Shown here piece by piece: positions 1 through 10,100 of a DNA stretch of 64,000 nucleotides (positions within the stretch are counted from its first letter, which is position 1; every line of letters starts with the position of its first letter). The DNA is from Bacteroidota bacterium. Lineage in GTDB: Bacteria > Bacteroidota > Bacteroidia > Chitinophagales > Chitinophagaceae. The notes beneath the pieces are model-generated. The model made no database searches, was not told the origin of the DNA, and saw nothing but the letters and a program-made list of their open reading frames with translations. The stretch is taken from assembly GCA_016868585.1 (NCBI GenBank), contig VGGR01000001.1, positions 248,001-312,000 on the forward strand. The letters run 5' to 3'. The position numbers and the translations under genes are program-made.

Positions 1-8
1 CACAGAAT

Positions 9-212
9 TTAAAATCTCTTCCAGTTCGCCCTCGGCCCCAATTTTTCTGCAGACAGGGGTAGATTATTGCTGATTTCGCTTAATGCAATAGCAAGGGGTT
101 TGTAATTTTTTCTGTTTGTATTCTTGGTTAATATAGTGCTGTTTTCTGATTCAAATTTTTCAATGCACTTATTAAGCAGGTAGATTATTTCCTCTTTCCC
201 TTTTTTGAGCAT
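9..212 (-). CDS. Small hypothetical protein (67 aa), doubtful
   Basis: A short ATG-initiated ORF lying at the window edge, divergent from the first susC gene. The predicted peptide is charged and probably helical (it begins MLKKGKEEII), with no signal peptide, membrane segment or motif I recognise. It could be a genuine small protein or a remnant of a gene to the left of the window. No clear promoter motif or ribosome binding site was seen. The 139 bases between it and the susC start hold no other gene. Confidence 0.3.
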   Translation of the reverse strand: MLKKGKEEIIYLLNKCIEKFESENSTILTKNTNRKNYKPLAIALSEISNNLPLSAEKLGPRANWKRF

Positions 213-351
213 TTCTTAGAGTGTTGAAAATGAATTATTAAGGCGTTTCCGAAAATCCATTTTTTAAACAGGAATCCCGTAAAATTGACGATAGTTAATC
301 AATTCTCCTAATTATTCGTAAGTTGAGTCTAAACTAACGAAATACTTGCTT

Positions 352-3300
352 ATGAAAAAAATCACAACCCGATTTCTTGCAGCATTTTTGGTAGCCCTCG
401 GAATCTTTTTCTCACAAGTTGCTGAAGCGCAAACCATCCAGATTGCTGGTAAAGTCCTTTCAGCGAAAGACAACACACCTCTTGAAAATATAACTGTACG
501 CCCGATTGGTTCCAAACAGGGTACAGCCACTAGCCAGGATGGTAGTTTTAAAATTGACATTAAAAAGGGACAATCGCTTGAGTTTTCAAGCGTAAACATG
601 CTCAGCAAAACTGTGAAGAACATTGAAAGTACAACCACTTCCTTAGTGGTTGTACTAGAAGAATCCGATAATAATCTTTCAGAGGTGATGGTAGTTGCAT
701 ATGGTACACAGAAGAGAAGCTCAATTACTGGTTCCGCCTCAAGTGTTAAAGCGGCAGTTTTGGAGAATGCGCCCAGTACATCAATTCAGGAAAGTTTACA
801 AGGGAATGTAGCCGGACTTCAATCTCAAAACGGAAGCGGTCAACCTGGTTCCGTACCAAACGTACGAATTCGTGGTATTGGATCAATCAGCGCCGGAGCT
901 GCACCTCTCTATGTTATTGATGGAATTCCAGTGGTGAGTGGCGATATCTCAGGGGGTAATTCAAATACTATAGCTGGATTAAATCCTAATGATATCCAGA
1001 GTTTGACGGTGTTAAAAGATGCCTCTGCCACCTCTCTTTACGGTTCTCGTGCTGCAAACGGGGTAGTATTAATTACAACTAAGAATGGCAAGCCTGGAAA
1101 GGCAAAAATCAATATAACGGTGCAGCAGGGGATGATTAATAATACACTTCGTGACGAACAAAAAACATTGAACACAGAGGAATATATTCAGTATTACAAA
1201 GAAGGTTGGATAAATGCTGGTCGTAACCCTGCTTCTTATGACTCCGCATTGGTTGCTAACGGGATAAGCAGAAATGTTGATACGGATTGGTTTGACGTAG
1301 TAATGAGACAAGGAAAATTCAGCCAATACAGTTTAAATGCAAGTGGCGGGAATGATAAATCAACTTTTTTCATGTCAGGTAGCTATTATAAAGCGGAGGC
1401 CCCAATTAAAGGGGTGGAGTATGACAGGGCTACTTACCGTGTTAATGCAAGTGCTGAACTTTCTAACAGGTGGTCAATTAAGGGAGGATTTAGTGGTAAT
1501 TTTCAGCGAAATACTGATTTTCCAGGCGGCTCCTTTTTTGCTAACCCAACACGCGCTATGTATCGTTTAGCTCCATGGTTACCCGTGTTCAAAAGTGATG
1601 GGGTTTCATGGGAACTTGGTTACAACAGCGGTTATAATCCGGCAGCAGTAATTGCCACTACAAAGCGTGTAGCTAAAACATACAACATAGGTGCTAATGC
1701 CTCTACTAAATACAAAATAGCTAAGGGACTTACATACGAGGGAAGTTTTGCGCTTGATTTTAACCATGCTTATCGGACCGTTTTCAATGATCCTCGTGTT
1801 GGTAATGCTATCGTTGCAGTCGGTGGAAGTATTCAAAATTTTTCTCAAGACATTGTCAATTGGATTGGTACAAATATCCTTCGGTTTAAAACAAAGTTTG
1901 GTCGCGGTCATGAGATTGAAGCCTTTGCTGGTTATGAGGCCCAAAGCCGCTCCGATGTTGATATGACTGTTTTGGTCAATGGCATTGCTCCTGGAACTAG
2001 CACTCCTGCTGGTGGATCACAGATTCAGACGGCTACCGGTACCGGTACTATGAACACTATAATAAGTAAATTTTTAAATGCAAATTATGGTTATACAGAT
2101 CGTTATTTTTTAACAGGGTCTATTCGTCAAGATGCTTCCTCACGGTTTGCTAAAAACTTTCAGTCTGAGATATTTTGGTCAGTTGGATTTGGATGGAATA
2201 TAACCAACGAGCCATTTATGAAATCCAAGTGGGTAAGCGAATTGAAGCTGAGAGGAAGTTATGGTTACACCGGAAATCAGGGCATTGATAATTTTGTATC
2301 TCAAGGTCTCTATACAGTTGGTTCTGACTATAACCAAACATCCGGTATCACTCTATCCCAGTTAGCAAATGATAACCTGACATGGGAAAAAAATATTCCA
2401 CTTGACTTTGGTGTAGATTTTTCGCTTTTCAAAGGGCGTTTGTCAGGTACTGTTGATTGGTACTCCAGGGTTTCCTCTGAGTTATTGATCAATCAATCAA
2501 TCCCCAGTGTTAATGGGGTGACCAACATCACAGTCAACAATGGCGCTATGCAGAATAGAGGGGTTGAGGTTGCTATTTCAACAGTAAATGTGGCACCACA
2601 AAAGCAGAAAGGATTTAAGTGGGTGACCGACTTCAATTTTACTGCTAACAGAAATAAGATTACTGAGATCGACTCTTTGTTTTCTACAACGGGGGATTAT
2701 TACCGCGTCAAAGGATATGATTATTACACGCACTACCAAAGGGGGTATGCAGGTGTAAATCCGGCTAATGGGGAGGCACTATGGTACTCTTCCGGAAGCA
2801 AGGACTCTACTACCAATGTGTTCACTACTGCACTACCAAGAGTCACAATGGGTAGCGCCCTTCCTAAATTCTTTGGAGGTATCACTAACAATTTATCATT
2901 TGGAGATTTCAAATTAAGTTTTCAGTTGTATGTGTTCTGGGGTAATCGTATTTATGACTCATATGGCTACTTGCAAAAATCAGATGCCAACCTAGGGTTC
3001 ACTGATCAAAGTAATGGTTTGAGTAAATATGAGTACCGTCGTCGGTGGACCAAGCCTGGGGATATAACAGATGTTCCAAAGCCTGTGTTTCTGGGTACAC
3101 AGTCCTCAGCCGGAAGCTATGAGAGCACACGATTTAATTATGATGGAAGCTATATACGCTTGAGAGATGTGTCGCTGACTTACACAGTACCCAAGCAGTA
3201 TCTCTCAAAATCAAAAATCAACAACATGCGTGTCTATCTGCGCGGACAAAATTTATTCACTTATGTTAAGGACAAACGTTTCAATACGGATCCTGAAACA

Positions 3301-3375
3301 GATATTAGTGGAACCTTGAGTCAGAATCCGCCAATATTCAGCACGTTCTTATTTGGTCTTGATATTACTTTTTAA
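352..3375 (+). CDS. SusC/RagA family TonB-linked outer membrane protein
   Basis: Outer-membrane TonB-dependent transporter, 1007 aa, predicted to import oligomeric nutrients with its SusD partner. The ORF track begins six bases earlier at a TTG; the ATG at 352 opens a good signal peptide (MKKITTRFLAAFLVALGIFF, cleavage near AEAQ). Next come a CarboxypepD-like regulatory domain (roughly residues 27-105), the SusC linker region with EVMVVAYGTQKR, a plug domain (QESLQGNVAGLQ, VRIRGIGS, YVIDGIPV, LKDASATSLYG) and a beta-barrel ending in the aromatic C-terminus FGLDITF. It heads an operon with susD, an SGNH hydrolase and a symporter. The substrate cannot be read from the sequence, because no glycoside hydrolase or peptidase is linked. 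Family assignment is firm; substrate is unknown. Confidence 0.95.
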   Translation: MKKITTRFLAAFLVALGIFFSQVAEAQTIQIAGKVLSAKDNTPLENITVRPIGSKQGTATSQDGSFKIDIKKGQSLEFSSVNMLSKTVKNIESTTTSLVVVLEESDNNLSEVMVVAYGTQKRSSITGSASSVKAAVLENAPSTSIQESLQGNVAGLQSQNGSGQPGSVPNVRIRGIGSISAGAAPLYVIDGIPVVSGDISGGNSNTIAGLNPNDIQSLTVLKDASATSLYGSRAANGVVLITTKNGKPGKAKINITVQQGMINNTLRDEQKTLNTEEYIQYYKEGWINAGRNPASYDSALVANGISRNVDTDWFDVVMRQGKFSQYSLNASGGNDKSTFFMSGSYYKAEAPIKGVEYDRATYRVNASAELSNRWSIKGGFSGNFQRNTDFPGGSFFANPTRAMYRLAPWLPVFKSDGVSWELGYNSGYNPAAVIATTKRVAKTYNIGANASTKYKIAKGLTYEGSFALDFNHAYRTVFNDPRVGNAIVAVGGSIQNFSQDIVNWIGTNILRFKTKFGRGHEIEAFAGYEAQSRSDVDMTVLVNGIAPGTSTPAGGSQIQTATGTGTMNTIISKFLNANYGYTDRYFLTGSIRQDASSRFAKNFQSEIFWSVGFGWNITNEPFMKSKWVSELKLRGSYGYTGNQGIDNFVSQGLYTVGSDYNQTSGITLSQLANDNLTWEKNIPLDFGVDFSLFKGRLSGTVDWYSRVSSELLINQSIPSVNGVTNITVNNGAMQNRGVEVAISTVNVAPQKQKGFKWVTDFNFTANRNKITEIDSLFSTTGDYYRVKGYDYYTHYQRGYAGVNPANGEALWYSSGSKDSTTNVFTTALPRVTMGSALPKFFGGITNNLSFGDFKLSFQLYVFWGNRIYDSYGYLQKSDANLGFTDQSNGLSKYEYRRRWTKPGDITDVPKPVFLGTQSSAGSYESTRFNYDGSYIRLRDVSLTYTVPKQYLSKSKINNMRVYLRGQNLFTYVKDKRFNTDPETDISGTLSQNPPIFSTFLFGLDITF

Positions 3376-3394
3376 TTCATCTAATTATAATAAT

Positions 3395-4981
3395 ATGAAA
3401 AACTATATTCTTTTTTTAGGTGCGCTTTTAACATTAGCATCTTGTAAAAAAGGTTTTACTGATCTAAAACCTCAGCAGAGTGTTTTTACAGAAGATGTTT
3501 TTTCTAGTATGCCAACTGCCCGCGCTGCTGTCAATGGACTTTATTCATTAATGCAGTCTTACAGTTACTATGGTAGAGATGCTATGGTAATCCCTGAGGT
3601 ACTTTCGGACAACATGACCCGAAGTGTTAAAACCGGTAATCGTTATACGGGTATGAATACAATGACACATACCGCTACTGATGCGAATGTGAGCCGTATG
3701 TGGTCCCAAATTTATCGTGTGATTACTAATGCAAATGCCATTATTGCTCATGAGTCAAAGTTGCAAAGTATTGCCACTTCATTAGAAACGGCTGAAGTGA
3801 AACAATTAGTTGGGGAAGCATATGCCGTTCGAGCTATGGCCTATTTTGATTTGGCAAAATTCTTTGCTCGACCACTAAGACATACTGCGGATGGAAGTCA
3901 CCTTTGTGTACCCCTTGTTCTTAAACCAATTACTAATGTTTCAGAGATAGTATATCCCAAAAGAAATACAGCTGCTGAAGTGTATGCTCAAATCGACAAG
4001 GATATGGTTGAAGCGTTGAATCGCCTAAATACAACCGGGGATGTTATCATTAACGGTTCTTCAAATTCATCGTTTTTTAAAATTCGTTTTAACCGGTGGG
4101 GCGTTTTAGCATTGAGAGCGCGTGTTGCGGTCTACAAAGAGGACTGGGCTACTGCTGTAACTGCGGCTTCCGCTGTAATCAATTCAAATCGTTACAGCCT
4201 ATTCCCTTACGCAACATTGGTTAGTAGTTTTCAGACAGTGGGTAATGTTGAGTCGATTTTTGAAGTAGCAAATAATGCCACAGATAATCCAGGTACTGAC
4301 AGCTATGCTTACCTATCCAGCCAACAGGGTTATGGTGAATGCCTGGCTACTCGCCAATCAATGAATAGCCGAAGCACAGGCACTACGCTCAGCACTTTTA
4401 AAGGTTTGTATGAGACTTATACAGCAACAGATGCCAGACGTCGTTTTGTGGAGTTAGGAAACCGCAACTCCATTGGAGGTGAGGTGAACGTACCGCTTTG
4501 TTTGAAGTATACTAATATCTCTAACTATGCGGAAAATATTAAAGTGATTCGTTTGGCTGAGATGTATCTAAGCCGAGGTGAAGCCTTAGCTCGTATTGCC
4601 ATGCAAACTGGAGATGCAGCTGCTCTCAACGCTTCATTATCTGATGTAAATCTGATACGTCGCTCTCGTGATACAGCTTCCACCACAAGATTATTTGCTG
4701 CCACATTAGGCACTCCACCAACAGGCAGTATTACCGCGGCGGCTTATGTGGACAGTATAATAGTTGAGCGCAGGAAAGAATTTGCGCTGGAAGGCCAACG
4801 TTTGTTTGATTTAAATCGTACTAAAACCAATTATGTAAAGATAAATTCAGCTGGAAATAGTACTTCACGATTAGTTGAATATACAAACACTACAAGTAGT
4901 TACTACTATAGAACTATTCTGCCCATTCCGGTATCACAGGTTCAAAATAATCCCAACATGGTACAGAACCAAGGATTCTAG
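3395..4981 (+). CDS. SusD/RagB family nutrient-binding outer membrane lipoprotein
   Basis: Surface lipoprotein, 528 aa, that caps the SusC barrel and binds substrate. The track start at 3353 lies inside susC; the ATG at 3395, 19 bases after the susC stop, opens a lipoprotein signal peptide with lipobox LASC (lipidated Cys17). Family features are the N-terminal CKKGFTDLKPQQ stretch, the helical repeat segment EAYAVRAMAYFDLAKFFARP, the C-terminal IRLAEMYLSRGEALAR, the ERRKEFALEGQRLFDLNR motif, and the terminal LPIPVSQVQNNPNMVQNQGF. Always paired with susC in this family, and here in the same operon. Ligand unknown. Confidence 0.95.
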   Translation: MKNYILFLGALLTLASCKKGFTDLKPQQSVFTEDVFSSMPTARAAVNGLYSLMQSYSYYGRDAMVIPEVLSDNMTRSVKTGNRYTGMNTMTHTATDANVSRMWSQIYRVITNANAIIAHESKLQSIATSLETAEVKQLVGEAYAVRAMAYFDLAKFFARPLRHTADGSHLCVPLVLKPITNVSEIVYPKRNTAAEVYAQIDKDMVEALNRLNTTGDVIINGSSNSSFFKIRFNRWGVLALRARVAVYKEDWATAVTAASAVINSNRYSLFPYATLVSSFQTVGNVESIFEVANNATDNPGTDSYAYLSSQQGYGECLATRQSMNSRSTGTTLSTFKGLYETYTATDARRRFVELGNRNSIGGEVNVPLCLKYTNISNYAENIKVIRLAEMYLSRGEALARIAMQTGDAAALNASLSDVNLIRRSRDTASTTRLFAATLGTPPTGSITAAAYVDSIIVERRKEFALEGQRLFDLNRTKTNYVKINSAGNSTSRLVEYTNTTSSYYYRTILPIPVSQVQNNPNMVQNQGF

Positions 4982-5008
4982 TGGATCCATTGGTATAAAA
5001 AATTAGCT

Positions 5009-5764
5009 ATGAGATGTGGGTTAGTTATCCTGGGAGTATTTATTTTTCAATTTTTTGCAGTTGCAAATGCAAGCCCCGTGAAAGACACTTTACGGGTGCT
5101 TTTTGTGGGCAATTCCTACACTTATTACAACAACCTAATCCAGATGGTCTCGCTAATTTCAGACAGTTTGGATACTAAACTAATTTGTACTAAGTCTACA
5201 GTTGGTGGTACTAATTTAGGAGAACATTGGAAAGAGGAAAAGGGCCTTCGCTCAAAAACATTGATTCAACAGGGCCGCTATGATATAGTGGTATTTCACG
5301 ACCATAGCTTACGACCAATAGAAGCGCCTGATAGCTTATGGTATTACGGAGGATTGCTGTGTGAATTGATAAAAAGTAAACAAGCAAGACCTTTTTTATA
5401 CAATACATGGGCCCGTGAAAAAAATCCTGAATTGCAACCGGTCATTAACAGGGCTTATGCGCAACTAGCTGATCAATGTGGGGCAGCAAGAGTGAAGGTT
5501 GGAGATTGCTGGCAGGAGTTCTTAAAAAAAATGCCACAAGCAGCGCTCTATAGCAGTGATGGATCTCATCCAAGCAACCTCGGAACTTTCATTGCTGCAT
5601 TATGTTTTGTGAAGTCGATCATAGGGAAGCTTCCTGCTTCATTACCCACCGTTTACAATTATTTTGATCGGGATGGTGAAACCTTTCGCATAATGCAAGT
5701 AAGTAAGGAAGAGATTGCGCTTGGTCTTTCTACCATTAACAGTTTGATTCCCCAAGCTTTGTAA
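5009..5764 (+). CDS. Secreted SGNH hydrolase, DUF4886-like
   Basis: A 251-aa protein with an N-terminal signal peptide (hydrophobic to about residue 21, cleavage near ANAS), so probably periplasmic or outer-membrane associated. The SGNH block I is FVGNSYTYYNN, with Asn in place of the Asp of GDSL enzymes and Ser as candidate nucleophile. The terminal block is DGSHPSNLG, giving the Asp/His pair. The middle segment YDIVVFHDHSLRP matches the pattern I associate with DUF4886 proteins. Such enzymes are typically esterases or deacetylases acting on carbohydrates, but the substrate is not established here. It sits 27 bases after susD, and its stop overlaps the next start (TAATG), so it is operonic with a SusCD pair and a symporter. 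A role in removing acyl groups from an imported ligand is inference. Confidence 0.8.
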   Translation: MRCGLVILGVFIFQFFAVANASPVKDTLRVLFVGNSYTYYNNLIQMVSLISDSLDTKLICTKSTVGGTNLGEHWKEEKGLRSKTLIQQGRYDIVVFHDHSLRPIEAPDSLWYYGGLLCELIKSKQARPFLYNTWAREKNPELQPVINRAYAQLADQCGAARVKVGDCWQEFLKKMPQAALYSSDGSHPSNLGTFIAALCFVKSIIGKLPASLPTVYNYFDRDGETFRIMQVSKEEIALGLSTINSLIPQAL

Positions 5765-6975
5765 TGCAATTAAAAACTATTCGTAAAAATCTCACCTTCT
5801 GGGTGTTGCTTGCCATTGTATTGGGCATTGTGCTGGGTCACTTTGCGCCGGCAACAGCCGTTTCCATGCAGCCTTTAGGTAAATACTTCATCGACATTGT
5901 AAAGCTCTTTATAAACCCAATAATCGTTGTTACCATTATATCAGGAATCTGTGGAATGGATAGTTTGAAAAGAGTTGGCAGGATAGGGGGGAAGGCCATA
6001 CTTTATTTTGAAGTGATCACAACCATTGCGTTGCTAATTGGAATTGTTGTGGCCTACATAATACAGCCCGGATCAGGTATAGCAACCAATGGCATTAATC
6101 CTGCAGCTATTAGTTCCATTCAAAAAAGCGGCGGCGTTTCATTACTTGCTTTTTTTCGCGAGAACGCTACCATCCAGTTTTTGCTTCTTTCCATCTTGGT
6201 GGGACTTTTTTTAAATCGCTCAACTTACAAGATTGTTGCTTTAGAGAAAATACAATGGATGGCGGGTTATCTCTTCAAAGCACTGGGATGGGTTATGAGG
6301 TTTTCACCTATTGGCGCCTTTGGTGGAATGGCGTTTACCATTGGTAAATATGGGCTGGCCGCACTCTTACCGCTTGGTAAGCTTATGTTATGTGTTTACG
6401 TCACCATGTTTCTTTTCATTGTGATTGTCTTAGGAGCCGTGCTTCGGTATTATCAGGTTAGCGTTTGGAAATTCTTGCGGTATCTCCGGGACGAACTCTT
6501 GATTGTATTAGGAACTTCTTCTTCAGAGGCAGCACTACCCTCATTGATGAATAAATTGGAGAAAATGGGTTGTCACCGCACAGTAGTTGGTTTGGTGGTT
6601 CCCGCAGGATATTCTTTTAATCTGGATGGCACTTCCATTTACCTCTCAATGGCAATCATCTTTCTAGCGCAAGTTTTCCAGGTTGATTTATCATGGGGAC
6701 AGATAGCAACTATTTTTGGCGTGTTGATGATTACCTCCAAAGGAGCCGCTGGTGTTACCGGGAGCGGGTTTATTATATTAGCCTCAACCTTGAGCGCCGT
6801 AAAAGTAATTCCCGTGGAAGGACTCGCCCTTCTACTTGGTGTGGACCGATTTATGTCAGAGGCACGTGCTATTACGAATTTCATCGGAAACGGAGTGGCA
6901 ACCATTTTCTTATCGATAAATGAGGGGCTTTTTTCAAGAGATGAAATGAAAAAGGAGTTCGACGCTTTCCATTAG
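5764..6975 (+). CDS. Dicarboxylate/amino acid:cation symporter (DAACS family)
   Basis: Inner-membrane symporter, 403 aa, of the GltP/DctA fold, taking up C4-dicarboxylates or acidic amino acids with H+ or Na+. Diagnostic motifs are the serine-rich reentrant loop GTSSSEAALP, the transmembrane segment SFNLDGTSIYLSMA, the second hairpin MITSKGAAGVTGSGF, and DRFMSEARAITNFIGNGVAT. The DRFMSEAR form is typical of DctA-like members. The start overlaps the SGNH hydrolase stop by one base (TAATG), implying translational coupling. Its presence as the last gene of a SusCD operon suggests that a product of the imported material is an organic acid or acidic amino acid; that is inference. A second, more distant DAACS gene lies at 23.0 kb. 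Confidence 0.9.
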   Translation: MQLKTIRKNLTFWVLLAIVLGIVLGHFAPATAVSMQPLGKYFIDIVKLFINPIIVVTIISGICGMDSLKRVGRIGGKAILYFEVITTIALLIGIVVAYIIQPGSGIATNGINPAAISSIQKSGGVSLLAFFRENATIQFLLLSILVGLFLNRSTYKIVALEKIQWMAGYLFKALGWVMRFSPIGAFGGMAFTIGKYGLAALLPLGKLMLCVYVTMFLFIVIVLGAVLRYYQVSVWKFLRYLRDELLIVLGTSSSEAALPSLMNKLEKMGCHRTVVGLVVPAGYSFNLDGTSIYLSMAIIFLAQVFQVDLSWGQIATIFGVLMITSKGAAGVTGSGFIILASTLSAVKVIPVEGLALLLGVDRFMSEARAITNFIGNGVATIFLSINEGLFSRDEMKKEFDAFH

Positions 6976-7152
6976 ACTACTAATCAATACCTTAGTTAAT
7001 TTTTCTCCTCCTTTTTAGCAGAAAAAAAAGCAAGTTTTATTTTTTGTGAATATTTTGTTAAGTTCGCAAGCAGCAATCTTGTGCATTGTGCTGCCCATGT
7101 GGTTGTAAATTGTGTCTGATTGCCAAAATTAAATTTTATAAAACAGTTGCTA

Positions 7153-10100
7153 ATGAGAAAAGAATTGCTATTACTCGTTTCGCTGGTAACGTTCTGTTTT
7201 TCCACGCTGGTGGCACAGCAGAGCGTAACCGGTAAGGTTCTTGATGACAAAGGTGCACCCGTTGTAGGTGCTTCTGTTGTGCAGAAGAACAATCGCAAGA
7301 ATGGTACCTCCACAGATGCCAGCGGTAGTTTTACCCTGAGTGTCCCTAGTAGTGGAACTGTTCTTGTTATTTCAAGTGTTGGATTTGCTGCTTCTGAAGT
7401 AGCTGCCTCCGATGCATCTAAAGTAACATTGGCTGCTTCAGCTGAAACTATTTCAGAAGTAGTAGTTACTTCATTGGGTATCAAGCGTGAGAAAAAAGCG
7501 CTTGGTTATGCCGTTGCTACTGTAGACAAAAAACAATTAGAGCTTCGTCCCGACGGCGACCCCATGCGTTTGTTGCAGGGTAAGGCACCTGGTGTAAATA
7601 TTTTAAATACTAGCGGTATCTCCGGTTCTGGTACCAACATTACCATTCGTGGAGTTTCCACAATTAGTGGTAACTCTCAACCTCTTTTTGTAGTGGATGG
7701 AGTTCCTTTTGATGGGTCTACCAATGCACAGGCAGGATTTCTTTACGGAAACCAAACTGGTAGCCGTTTCTTTGATATCGACCCCAATAACATTGAAAGT
7801 GTGAGTGTGCTGAAGGGCTTGAGTGCAACTACTCAATACGGTTCACTTGGCCGCAATGGGGTGGTGTTGATCACTACTAAAAATGGTGCTGTTTCCCGTG
7901 GGCAGCGTAAGAAAACAGAGATTACTGTTAGCCAATCGGTTTTCTCAAATGACGTGGCCAACCTTCCGGTTTACACCGAAAAATACGGTAACGGGTTTAA
8001 CAATGCCGTTGGTAACTTCTTTAGTAACTGGGCTTCTATCGCTTTTACCGATCCTCCTATGCGTCTACCTCACCCATACGATAGGGCGGCTTTGCGTGGT
8101 GCATTCCCTGAATTGGTGGGTGCAAAATATGACTATAAGTTTTATCCCTCTGTTAAAAACTTCTTCCGTACAGGAGTTGTATCTAACACGGGTATCAACA
8201 TCAATGGCGGTGGTCCTGGTTTAGCAATGAATGCTAACTTTAGCACACTTACTGACAAAGGATTTACTCCCGAAAACGATGTGGTTCGTCACACATTTGG
8301 CGTAGGTGGAAATGCAAAGTTGACTAACAACTTTACGCTGACTTCCTCACTCAACTTTACCACTACAAAATTCAATACTCCTCCTACAGCAAGTAGTACA
8401 GGTAGTGGATCTGATAATGGTGTTTCTGTGTTCGGAGACTTGATTTACACGCCTACGTCAGTTGACATGGTGAACTGGCCTTATCAAAACCCCGCCGATG
8501 GATCATCCGTTTATTATCGTAGTGGTAATGATATCACACATCCTCGTTGGACAATTGCCAACTCGCGCGTAAAGCAAAATACTAACCGTGCTTTTGGTAA
8601 CGTGCAACTGCGTTACGATTTTAGCAAATCGCTCAATTTTGTTTATAAGATCGGATTCGATAACTACGGTGAAGAACATATCCACCAACATAACAAAGGT
8701 GCTGCAGAGTTTCCACTGGGCTTCTACAGAACTACATATGTGAATCGTGCTATTTGGGATCACTCTATGTTAGCTAGCTATAACACTCAGATCACAGACG
8801 ATGTGACACTGAACGTTGAAGCAGGTGCGAATGCTTACATTAATAATTACAAGCAATTTGGACAATACAGCTCACAGCAGCTTGTGTTTAACCTATTTGA
8901 CCACTCTAACTTCATCACTCAGAATAAAACTGGGGATAGTGGTGATGATCTTGACTATCGCGTTGAACAAATGCTTTTGGGGGCATTTGGATTTGCCTCC
9001 ATCGGTTATAAGGATTATTTGTATGTCAACGTAGGTGCCAGAAGTGACTGGTCCTCTAAGTTCGAGTCTGCAAATAGAAATAAAGTTTATCCAAACGTAA
9101 CCGCTTCGTTTATCCCGACCGCTGCTGTTGATGCCCTGCGCTCCAGTAAAGTGGTCAATTATTTGAAAATGCGTTTGGGTTATTCTACAAGTGCCTCATT
9201 CGGAGATGCCTACCAAACCCGTGCAATATTGGGTATTCAGGCAAACCGCTTCGTGACTGCCGGGGGTACTGTTGTTAACTCAAACACTTTGGGAGGTCGT
9301 CGTCCAAATCCAACTCTTCGTCCTGAGTTGTCAAAAGAGACTGAGTTTGGAATTGAGGGCCGTTTGTTCAACAACCGTGTGAACCTTGATCTTACTTTAT
9401 ACCGTCGTGTAAACCCAGATCAGATCTTGGATAAAGATCTTGATCCTGCCTCTGGCTACACTGTACAAAGTATCAATGCCGCGACGGTTGAGAATAAGGG
9501 TATTGAATTAGGATTGGGTTATACTATTATTCGTAATAAGAAATTCAACTGGGATATCAATACAAACTTCACTTTAAATCGTAACAAGGCATACGATTTT
9601 CCTGCTGAAATTCAGCAAATTGGATTGGCTGGCTACAGTGATCTTGGATTATTTGCATTCCCAAATAAACCATTGGGCATGATTTACGGATCAAAAGTGC
9701 TGCGTGATCCAAACAAGGGCAATCAGCCTGTTGTTGGTCCAGATGGAAACTACCTTGTTGACCCAACACTCGGAATTTTGGGTGATTCGAACCCTGATTT
9801 TCAACTGACTGGTATTACAAGCTTCTCTTACAAGAGCTTTTCTTTCCGTATGCAGTGGGATTACTCACGTGGCGGAGACATGTTTGCAATGACTCCATTG
9901 ATTCTTCTTTCTCGTGGTGTAACCAAGGACACAGAAATTGACCGTCAGCAAATGTGGGTTATCCCTGGTGTAAATCAAGCAGGTGAGCCAAATACTGTCC
10001 AAATTGCCGTTGCCGACGTATTTTTCACCAACCGCCTTGTTTCTGCAGATGAGTTTGGAGTTTGGGATGCAACAGTTATTCGTTTGCGTGAGGCTTCATT

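Noticed and set aside
312-638. 108-aa minus-strand ORF overlapping the first susC N-terminus
   Set aside because: Antisense to the signal peptide and regulatory domain of a clear SusC gene.
1606-1944. 112-aa minus-strand ORF inside the first susC
   Set aside because: Shadow of a SusC barrel; Cys-rich non-coding-like composition.
2036-2050. Short ACCGGT-rich palindrome in susC
   Set aside because: Lies within coding sequence (Thr-Gly repeats of the barrel) and forms no terminator or repeat array.
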